From Anaerotignum sp. (GTDB lineage: Bacteria > Bacillota > Clostridia > Lachnospirales > Anaerotignaceae): a DNA stretch of 11,060 nt. The stretch spans positions 1 to 11,060 of the forward strand of contig JAFRZQ010000041.1 in assembly GCA_017442465.1 (NCBI GenBank). Direction: 5' to 3'. The notes beneath the pieces are model-generated. The model was not told the DNA's origin. It made no database searches and saw only the letters and a program-made list of their open reading frames with translations. Below, piece by piece: positions 1 to 5,540 of the stretch (the first letter of the stretch is position 1; the number at the start of each line of letters is the position of its first letter). Made by a program: the position numbers and the translations under genes.

Positions 1-1116
1 GCCGCACAGTTTTGCCAGTCTTTCCTGATATTTTTCTCTGTCGAAATCGGATTCCGTTTCTTCCATACCTTTGCGGATCTGGGCAATACGCGCCTGAATA
101 GCTTCTTTGTCACCAAAACCATCTGCGATGATTGTCAGTTCTTTTTCTACACGAACTGTCTTCGCAGAACCCAGCATATCCAGTGTTGCATCCTGCAGGG
201 AAATACCGATTTCTTCGGAAATCACCTGTGCACCTGTCAGTGCTGCGATATCAGCCAGCTGTGCTTTTCTTCTTTCGCCGTAGCCAGGAGCTTTTACTGC
301 TACGCAAGTAAAGATATTTCTCAGTTTGTTCACAACCAGAGTTGCCAGAACTTCGCTTTCCACATCTTCTGCGATTAGCAGCAGCTTTCTGCCCATCTGC
401 ATCACCTGTTCCAGAACAGGCAGGATTTCCTGAATATTGGAAATTTTCTTATCAGTGATCATGATCATGGGTTCTTCCAGAATCGCAACCATCTTATCCA
501 TATCTGTTGCCATATAAGCAGACAGATAGCCTCTTTCGAACTGCATACCTTCTACCAGAGCCAGTTCTGTTTTCATTGTTTTAGATTCTTCGATAGTGAT
601 AACGCCATCGTTTGTTACTTTATCCATAGCTTCCGCGATCATTGCGCCTACTTCTTCATCGCCTGCAGAAATCGCTGCAACGTTTGCGATATGTTTGCTT
701 GTAGTCACAGCCTGGCTCATTGCCTTGATTTCCGCAACGGCCGCTTCTGTTGCTTTCTGCATACCTCTGCGCAGAATGATAGGGTTTGCGCCTGCAGCGA
801 TATTTTTCAGGCCTTCCTGGATCATTGCCTGTGCCAGAACTGTTGCTGTTGTTGTACCGTCGCCTGCAACATCATTTGTCTGTGTCGCAACTTCCTTCAC
901 CAGCTGTGCGCCCATGTTTTCATAGGGATCTTCCAGTTCGATGTCTCTTGCGATCGTTACACCGTCATTTGTGATGAGGGGTGCTGTGAATTTTCTGTCC
1001 AGAACAACATTTCTGCCTTTGGGACCCAGTGTTACCTTTACTGTATTTGCCAGTTTATCCACGCCAGCTGCCATGGCATTTCTGGCATCTGTGCTGTATT
1101 TGATTTCCTTTGCCAT
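1..1116 (-). CDS. groEL: Chaperonin GroEL (Hsp60), C-terminal part beyond the window
   Basis: ATP-driven chaperonin subunit that forms a double-ring cage with GroES and refolds proteins in the cytoplasm. The frame is open from the ATG at 1116 to base 1, giving 372 residues of a family usually near 540, so the equatorial C-terminal part and the second half of the ATPase site lie off the left edge. The start MAKEIKYSTDARNAM is typical. ATP-site landmarks are visible: TLGPKGRNV (about 29-37), NDGVTIARDIELEDPYENMG (50-69, Asp51) and AGDGTTTATV (84-93, Asp86). The apical domain follows from about 190, with the usual EGMQFERGYLS. A GGAGG ribosome binding site sits at about 1124-1129. It is second in the groES-groEL operon, 53 bases after groES, with no promoter or terminator seen between, so it should be controlled by the CIRCE operator ahead of groES. 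Identification is secure. Confidence 0.98.
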   Translation of the reverse strand, partial: MAKEIKYSTDARNAMAAGVDKLANTVKVTLGPKGRNVVLDRKFTAPLITNDGVTIARDIELEDPYENMGAQLVKEVATQTNDVAGDGTTTATVLAQAMIQEGLKNIAAGANPIILRRGMQKATEAAVAEIKAMSQAVTTSKHIANVAAISAGDEEVGAMIAEAMDKVTNDGVITIEESKTMKTELALVEGMQFERGYLSAYMATDMDKMVAILEEPMIMITDKKISNIQEILPVLEQVMQMGRKLLLIAEDVESEVLATLVVNKLRNIFTCVAVKAPGYGERRKAQLADIAALTGAQVISEEIGISLQDATLDMLGSAKTVRVEKELTIIADGFGDKEAIQARIAQIRKGMEETESDFDREKYQERLAKLCG

Positions 1117-1169
1117 TTCGATTACCTCCAAATATTTGAATTGATGAAATCCTGATCTCAAATAAGGTC

Positions 1170-1457
1170 TCAGCCTTCGATGATTGCAAAGATTTCATCC
1201 TGTCTCATGATGATATATGTTTCGCCATCGAATTTTGCTTCCATATAACCATATGCAGGGATCAGCACACGGTCACCCTCTTTTACCACCATTTCAATTT
1301 TTGCATCACCAACAGCAATGCCGGGGCCAACAGCCACAACGATGGCTTCCTGGGGTTTTTCCTTGGACTGGCTTGTCAGCAGCAGACCGGACTTTGTTGT
1401 TTCCATGGCTTCCGCCTGTTTCAGTACAACTTTATCTCCTAATGGTTTTAATTTCAT
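1170..1457 (-). CDS. groES: Co-chaperonin GroES (Hsp10)
   Basis: Lid of the GroEL folding chamber; seven subunits cap the ring and set the folding cycle. The 95-residue length is normal for the family. Family signatures include MKLKPLGDKVVLK at the N-terminus, SKEKPQEAIVVAVGPG (31-46), the EGDRVLIPAYGY strand region and a C-terminal EIFAII. The mobile loop that contacts GroEL is residues about 17-34. Its hydrophobic tripeptide is Leu25-Leu26-Leu27, where many homologues have Ile-Val-Leu, and it lacks the usual proline-aspartate just after. The start at 1457 is supported by an AAGGAGGC ribosome binding site at 1467-1474. First gene of the groES-groEL operon; a TTGAAT/TATAAT-like promoter and a perfect CIRCE operator lie just upstream, so HrcA repression and heat induction are expected. 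Confidence 0.98.
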   Translation of the reverse strand: MKLKPLGDKVVLKQAEAMETTKSGLLLTSQSKEKPQEAIVVAVGPGIAVGDAKIEMVVKEGDRVLIPAYGYMEAKFDGETYIIMRQDEIFAIIEG

Positions 1458-1493
1458 GATGAAAATGCCTCCTTAATTTCGATTTTTACCAAA

Positions 1494-1520
1494 TTAGCAC
1501 TCAAACCCAACGAGTGCTAA
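1494..1520 (-). promoter_or_regulatory. CIRCE operator (HrcA binding site)
   Basis: Perfect inverted repeat TTAGCACTC-N9-GAGTGCTAA (1494-1502 and 1512-1520), identical to the CIRCE consensus bound by the heat-shock repressor HrcA. It lies between the predicted groES promoter and the groES ribosome binding site, starting about 5 bases after the predicted transcription start. That is the usual position for blocking transcription. hrcA itself is not in the window. Confidence 0.97.
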
Positions 1521-1531
1521 ACACAGTACCT

Positions 1532-1560
1532 ATATTATCACCATAATCATCCATATTCAA
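1532..1560 (-). promoter_or_regulatory. groES-groEL promoter
   Basis: Housekeeping-type promoter read on the minus strand: -35 TTGAAT (1555-1560), a 17-base spacer and -10 TAATAT (1532-1537). The predicted start, near 1525, is just ahead of the CIRCE operator. No other good promoter is seen between the upstream terminator and groES. Confidence 0.8.
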
Positions 1561-1590
1561 GCAGATTTTGAAAAATTCACACTTTGTTCA

Positions 1591-1618
1591 AAGAAAAAAG
1601 CCCTTTTGCAGGGCTTTT
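1591..1618 (-). terminator. Rho-independent terminator after the thioredoxin-reductase-like gene
   Basis: Eight-base-pair stem AAAAGCCC/GGGCTTTT (1596-1603 and 1611-1618) with a 7-base loop. On the minus strand it is followed by a T-rich tract (TTTTTTCTTT). It begins 8 bases after the stop codon of the gene ending at 1626 and isolates it from the groES promoter. Confidence 0.9.
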
Positions 1619-1625
1619 CATCCTT

Positions 1626-2480
1626 TTATTTATTTGCATCAATATATGCAGCAGCGCTCAAAGCTGCCACCAGACCTTCCCCTACCGCCTTAGCGATCTG
1701 GAAAGGTGCCCCGGTGCAGTCGCCTGCCGCAAACACACCTGGCAGATTTGTTGCCATGCTTCTGTCTACAATAATATTTTTGCCGTCTGTTGCCAAGCCG
1801 AATACAAGACTTTCAGGTGGTGTAGAATTTTTTGCAAAGAAAATGCCGTCACATTCCACCATTTCGTCATCCACCTGGATGCCTGTCACACGAATGCCTT
1901 CGCCTAAAACCGACTTCGGTTTGCCATTCAGCACAGTTACGTTCTCTTTCAGATTCAGTACAGGCTGATACAAAGGCACATAAGTCACCTTTTCGCAGAC
2001 ATCTGCAAGAAAATTGGCCTCTGCTTCGCCCTCTTCGTGTTCCCCTACAACAACGACTTTTTTATTTCTGTAAAGCATGCCATCGCAGGTTGCACAATAG
2101 CTGACGCCTTTACCCAGATATTCCATTTCCCCTTCAATACCACGGCTTTTGTTCAGTCCAATAGCCAGAATCAAGGTTTTTGCTTCAAAAAACTCATTAT
2201 CCGCATTGATCATGAATCGATCACCCATGGGCATGATCTGAGAAATACGGCTCTCCTTAAATTCCACACCGCGTTTCACAGCATGGGCATAAAACTGATT
2301 CAGCATCTCTTCTCCGCTCAGATCAGGCATACCAAGATAGTTATCCACTTTTTCCGCTGCAAACAATAGAGAACTGTCCAGACTTCTGCCAAATACACAA
2401 ACAGACTTATTTCTCTGGCGGGCATTTACTGCTGCGGAAAGAGCCGCTGGGCCGCTGCCAATGATAGCAATATCAAACAT
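1626..2480 (-). CDS. Thioredoxin-reductase-like flavoprotein lacking the NADPH site (FFTR-like)
   Basis: FAD-dependent disulfide reductase of the thioredoxin reductase fold, 284 residues, somewhat shorter than classical TrxB (about 310). The N-terminal FAD motif is IIGSGPAALSAA (6-17), the redox-active centre is CATC (Cys129 and Cys132, in YCATCDG), and the second FAD motif is VFAAGDCTG (249-257). The segment that should bind NADPH is degenerate. Where TrxB has VxGGGDSAxEEA, this protein has VVVVGEHEEGEAEA (142-155). The HRR-type motif that contacts the NADPH phosphate is replaced by VTYVPLYQP (165-173). This pattern is that of the pyridine-nucleotide-independent, ferredoxin-linked flavin thioredoxin reductases (FFTR) known in clostridia and some cyanobacteria. 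The ferredoxin partner is inference. The start at 2480 has an AAAGGAGAG site at 2487-2495. It has its own promoter and terminator. A paralogue acting on another disulfide or flavin substrate is possible. Confidence 0.88.
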   Translation of the reverse strand: MFDIAIIGSGPAALSAAVNARQRNKSVCVFGRSLDSSLLFAAEKVDNYLGMPDLSGEEMLNQFYAHAVKRGVEFKESRISQIMPMGDRFMINADNEFFEAKTLILAIGLNKSRGIEGEMEYLGKGVSYCATCDGMLYRNKKVVVVGEHEEGEAEANFLADVCEKVTYVPLYQPVLNLKENVTVLNGKPKSVLGEGIRVTGIQVDDEMVECDGIFFAKNSTPPESLVFGLATDGKNIIVDRSMATNLPGVFAAGDCTGAPFQIAKAVGEGLVAALSAAAYIDANK

Positions 2481-2511
2481 AGGAATCTCTCCTTTCGAAT
2501 TTCAAATAAAA

Positions 2512-2545
2512 AACCACGAGAAGTCTTATATAACCTCTCGTGGTT
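2512..2545 (-). terminator. Hairpin with T-tract: EF-G terminator or leader attenuator of the flavoprotein gene
   Basis: Perfect 10-base-pair stem AACCACGAGA/TCTCGTGGTT (2512-2521 and 2536-2545) with a 14-base loop; read on the minus strand it is followed by TTTTTTATTT. It is 52 bases after the EF-G-like stop codon and can end that transcript. It also lies downstream of the best promoter for the flavoprotein gene and only 31 bases before that gene's start codon, so it may be a leader structure or attenuator as well. The hairpin is certain; which role it plays is not. Confidence 0.85.
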
Positions 2546-2553
2546 ATTTTATC

Positions 2554-2582
2554 ATATTATTTCAGCAAAAACTGTGATTCAA
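2554..2582 (-). promoter_or_regulatory. Predicted promoter of the thioredoxin-reductase-like gene
   Basis: -35 TTGAAT (2577-2582), 17-base spacer, -10 TAATAT (2554-2559), the same hexamers and spacing as the groES promoter. The predicted start near 2547 is at the foot of the 2512-2545 hairpin. There is no room for another promoter between that hairpin and the start codon at 2480. Confidence 0.65.
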
Positions 2583-2597
2583 CCACATTTCTGAAAA

Positions 2598-4670
2598 TTA
2601 TTTTTCAGCTGCTCTTGCTTCGATGATACGTTTCTGTACATCCATGGGAGCTTCTTCGTATCTTTCGAAACGATGTCTGTATTCACCACGGCTCTGTGTC
2701 ATGGAACGCAGGTCTGTAGCGTATTTGTGCATTTCAGCTGTAGGAACTTCTGCAACGATGCATTTTTTCACGCCAACTGCATCCATGCTGAGGATACGGC
2801 CGCGACGTTTTGTGATGTCACCCATGATATCACCCATGTATTTATCGGGGATCAGAACTTCTACATGTTCGATGGGTTCCAGAATAACAGGTTTTGCCTG
2901 AGGGATACCTTCCTTGAAGGCAACGGATGTAGCCATCTTGAACGCCATTTCGGAAGAGTCAACGGGATGGTAGGAACCATCTGTCAGTGTTGCTTTCAGA
3001 CCAACTACAGGGTAGCCAGCCAGTACACCGGCCTGTACGCATTCCTGCAGACCTTTTTCAACTGCGGGGAAGTACTGTTTGGGAACGGAGCCACCGAAGA
3101 TCTTTTCTTCGAATACATACTGTGTTGTTGTATCGTAGCTGGGTTCGAATTCCATAACAACGTCACCGAACTGACCATGACCGCCGGACTGTTTTTTGTA
3201 TCTGCCGCGAACGGATGCTTTACCCTTAACTGTTTCTCTATAAGGGATGATGGGATCCAGCAGATCAACTTCGATTTTGTATTTATTTTTCAGTTTCTGA
3301 ACCATAACATCCAGCTGCTGTTCACCTACGCCGTAAACCAGTGTCTGTTTTGTTTCAGGGTTAACTTCCATTTTGATTGTAGGATCTTCTTCTCTGATCT
3401 TGGACAGAGCTGCGGACAGTTTGTCTTCATCGCCTTTGCCTTTAGGCTGGATAGCCATGCACAGAACGGAACCGGGCAGTGCGATCTTAGGGATGATGAT
3501 GTTCGCATCTTTCAGGGACAGTGTATCCTGAGTTGCTGTATTGGACAGTTTTGCCAGAGCACCGATATCACCGGAATGCAGTTCATCAACTTCGATCTGT
3601 TCTTTACCTCTGATTACATACAGGTGAGATACTTTTTCTACTGTATCTTTTTCTTCGTTATAGATGCTCATTGTTGTATCCAGTTTACCTGTCATAACAC
3701 GGAACAGGTTCAGGCGGCCAATATAAGGGTCAGCGATTGTTTTGAATACATAAGCAGAGAATCTTTCGTCATCGGAGGAGCAGTATACAACGTCTTTACC
3801 GTCGTGGAAAGCGTGGAAGTTTGCTTTTGCTTCGATGCTGGGAGGTGTGAAACGAACGATTGTGTTCATCATCAGTTTTACGCCATAGCCCAGTGTTGCG
3901 GAACCGCACAGAACAGGAGCAACGCTCATGCTTGTGATACCAGCCTGCAGACCATCATAGATTTCTTCTTCTGTCAGTTCTTCATCATTGAAGAATTTTT
4001 CCATCAGTTCTTCGCTGGATTCTGCAGCTACTTCGATTACCATGGCACGCAGTTTTTCAACCTGGTCAACTTTATCTTCGGGCATTGGACATTTCTGCAG
4101 TTTGCCGTCTACTTTCTTTCTTGCGTCTCTCTTGATTACGTTGATGAAACCAACGAATTTACCGTCTTCATCATTGAAGGGGATCTGAACGGGAGCAACT
4201 GCTTTACCGAATTCTTTACGCAGTTCAGCCAGTGTTCTTTCGAAGTCAGCGTTTTCATCATCCATCTGGTTAACGAAGAACATACGAGGCAGGTGCATTT
4301 CTTCACAGTATTCCCATGCTTTTTCTGTACCTACTTCAACGCCGGATTTTGCAGATACCATGATCATACCTGTATCAGCTACGTTCATAGCCAGTTTTAC
4401 TTCAGCTGCAAAGTCAAAGTAACCGGGTGTATCCAGGAAGTTGATTTTTGTATCCTGCCATTCAACAGGGATCACGGATGTATTGATAGAAACCTTACGG
4501 CGGATTTCTTCTGCTTCATAGTCAGACACTGTGTTACCGTCTTCAACTTTACCAAAGCGTTTTGTTGCACCGGAATAGTACAGCGCTGCTTCAGCGTATG
4601 TTGTTTTACCGGAACCACTGTGGCCCAGAAGTACTACGTTTCTTACTCTGTTGGATGCATAATTTTTCAT
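2598..4670 (-). CDS. fusA-like: Elongation factor G paralogue (EF-G-like translational GTPase)
   Basis: Ribosome-associated GTPase with the full EF-G architecture, 690 residues. The G domain has P-loop GHSGSGKT (16-23), DTPGY (80-84), NQMD (134-137) and CGSA (255-258). Domain II is about 300-400 and domain III about 400-475. Domain IV contains YKKQSGGHGQFGD (491-503) and the tip loop DGSYHPVDSSEMAFK (564-578), followed by domain V. Canonical EF-G has AHIDAGKT, DTPGH and NKMD, so this is the divergent paralogue seen in many clostridia and Thermus/Thermotoga relatives (EF-G2 type), not the str-operon fusA. No rpsL, rpsG or tuf gene is adjacent, which agrees. The intact domain IV tip histidine suggests that it still reaches the ribosomal A site. 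The start at 4670 has GGGAGG at 4681-4686. Monocistronic, with its own promoter, a leader of about 150 bases and a terminator. Its exact role beside the main EF-G is unknown. Confidence 0.93.
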   Translation of the reverse strand: MKNYASNRVRNVVLLGHSGSGKTTYAEAALYYSGATKRFGKVEDGNTVSDYEAEEIRRKVSINTSVIPVEWQDTKINFLDTPGYFDFAAEVKLAMNVADTGMIMVSAKSGVEVGTEKAWEYCEEMHLPRMFFVNQMDDENADFERTLAELRKEFGKAVAPVQIPFNDEDGKFVGFINVIKRDARKKVDGKLQKCPMPEDKVDQVEKLRAMVIEVAAESSEELMEKFFNDEELTEEEIYDGLQAGITSMSVAPVLCGSATLGYGVKLMMNTIVRFTPPSIEAKANFHAFHDGKDVVYCSSDDERFSAYVFKTIADPYIGRLNLFRVMTGKLDTTMSIYNEEKDTVEKVSHLYVIRGKEQIEVDELHSGDIGALAKLSNTATQDTLSLKDANIIIPKIALPGSVLCMAIQPKGKGDEDKLSAALSKIREEDPTIKMEVNPETKQTLVYGVGEQQLDVMVQKLKNKYKIEVDLLDPIIPYRETVKGKASVRGRYKKQSGGHGQFGDVVMEFEPSYDTTTQYVFEEKIFGGSVPKQYFPAVEKGLQECVQAGVLAGYPVVGLKATLTDGSYHPVDSSEMAFKMATSVAFKEGIPQAKPVILEPIEHVEVLIPDKYMGDIMGDITKRRGRILSMDAVGVKKCIVAEVPTAEMHKYATDLRSMTQSRGEYRHRFERYEEAPMDVQKRIIEARAAEK

Positions 4671-4794
4671 AGATTATTTCCCTCCCATAGGTTATTTATT
4701 AACGGACAAGCCGTTTAGGGTCTTTTATATGTATACAATGTACAAATTTTGCACAATCCACATACTGTTTTTATTCGACCAATGATTGAAATTT

Positions 4795-4814
4795 CCTGCA
4801 AAAACCTGCAAAAA
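4795..4814. repeat. Tandem 10-base repeat in the EF-G-like gene leader
   Basis: Two exact adjacent copies of CCTGCAAAAA (4795-4804 and 4805-4814, plus-strand reading). They begin about 10 bases after the predicted transcription start of the EF-G-like gene, within its untranslated leader. The period equals about one DNA helical turn. Function unknown; it could be a short slippage duplication. Confidence 0.8.
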
Positions 4815-4829
4815 AACTCAGTCCTAGTA

Positions 4830-4858
4830 ATTATAACAGAGAAAATAAAATTATTCAA
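4830..4858 (-). promoter_or_regulatory. Promoter of the EF-G-like gene
   Basis: -35 TTGAAT (4853-4858), 17-base spacer, perfect -10 TATAAT (4830-4835). The predicted start near 4823 leaves a leader of about 150 bases before the ATG at 4670. Apart from the tandem repeat and a short AACGG/CCGTT inverted repeat near 4702-4716, I see no known riboswitch or T-box pattern in this leader. Confidence 0.8.
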
Positions 4859-4909
4859 TCAATTTTTGTGAATTTTGAAACAAACCATTTTTGTTTTTTT
4901 CATCCCATG

Positions 4910-4931
4910 AAAAAAAGCGGCTGTCAGCCGC
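4910..4931 (-). terminator. Rho-independent terminator after the amidase gene
   Basis: GC-rich stem GCGGCT/AGCCGC (within 4917-4931) with a 3-base loop. On the minus strand it is followed by seven T residues (4910-4916). It starts 9 bases after the stop codon of the amidase gene. Confidence 0.9.
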
Positions 4932-4940
4932 CTTTATTCC

Positions 4941-5492
4941 TTACGAAGCTGCAGGGTCAACAAAAGGTATCCCAAAATAATCTGCCAGTGAACGGCTCAA
5001 TGCCCGTGCGATAGGCTGAATATTATTTTTGATCCAGTTGGCATCCTCAAGATTATCATGGTAGGCAACTTCCACCAGTACAGAGGGCGCATCCGTCCTC
5101 CTCAGTTCCCGCAGCGTTACCGTAGACATGGTCTGCACCTTTTCTTCTTCGGGATAAATGTCTTCAAATTCATCTTCCATAATATCTGCCATTTCTTCCC
5201 CCGCCTCGCTGCCGCTGAAATAATAAATAACCGGCCCCTGCCGCTGTCCTGCAATACTTTCCGGAGATGCATTAGAATGAATGGCAAGATGAAAATCTAC
5301 GTTGCTGTTGTTGGACTGGGCAATGGCTTCCCCCAGACTCATTTCCGGGCTGTTTCGTACGATCTCGATTCCACTGGCTTCCAGATATGGCTCCATAGCG
5401 TCAGCGATCTGATTCATCACTTCTTCTTCACTGCCACCGTTGATAAAAGGGTTGAATTCCTGTAAGGACGGACTTAAATATACTCTGGGCAT
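4941..5492 (-). CDS. N-acetylmuramoyl-L-alanine amidase, Amidase_3 family
   Basis: Predicted zinc-dependent peptidoglycan amidase that would cut between muramic acid and the stem peptide. The single catalytic domain is 183 residues. Visible landmarks are SEEEVMNQIADAM (21-33, with the Glu expected to bind zinc), FHLAIHSNAS (67-76, zinc ligand His72 in HSN) and VLVEVAYHDN (138-147, probable catalytic Glu141). The usual first zinc ligand in a GHGG-type motif is absent; at that place stands YLSPSLQEFN (5-14), a pattern I recall from a clostridial subgroup of small amidases. There is no signal peptide, membrane segment or wall-binding repeat. Export would therefore need another route or lysis, as with phage-like endolysins, or it may act inside a mother cell. 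The start at 5492 is preceded by AAAAGGAG at 5500-5507, which lies inside the terminator stem of the upstream alcohol dehydrogenase gene. Family assignment is good; the in vivo role is open. Confidence 0.87.
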   Translation of the reverse strand: MPRVYLSPSLQEFNPFINGGSEEEVMNQIADAMEPYLEASGIEIVRNSPEMSLGEAIAQSNNSNVDFHLAIHSNASPESIAGQRQGPVIYYFSGSEAGEEMADIMEDEFEDIYPEEEKVQTMSTVTLRELRRTDAPSVLVEVAYHDNLEDANWIKNNIQPIARALSRSLADYFGIPFVDPAAS

Positions 5493-5530
5493 AAAAAAAC
5501 TCCTTTTCCACTAAGATATGAAAAAGGAGT
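5493..5530 (-). terminator. Alcohol dehydrogenase terminator whose stem contains the amidase ribosome binding site
   Basis: Nine-base-pair stem ACTCCTTTT/AAAAGGAGT (5499-5507 and 5522-5530) with a 14-base loop. On the minus strand the 3' arm runs into seven T residues and then directly into the amidase ATG at 5492. It starts 10 bases after the alcohol dehydrogenase stop. The 3' arm carries the amidase Shine-Dalgarno sequence (5500-5507), so a read-through transcript would have that site paired. Confidence 0.85.
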
Positions 5531-5540
5531 CTGTTCGTGC

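Noticed and set aside
596..1155. Several plus-strand open frames opposite groEL
   Set aside because: They overlap the strongly identified groEL coding sequence in antisense and show no domain of their own.
2673..4718. A 681-residue open frame on the plus strand covering the EF-G-like gene
   Set aside because: It is the exact antisense of a well-identified protein gene. Its translation is rich in Cys, Phe and His with no recognisable domain, as expected when a biased codon set removes stops from the opposite strand.
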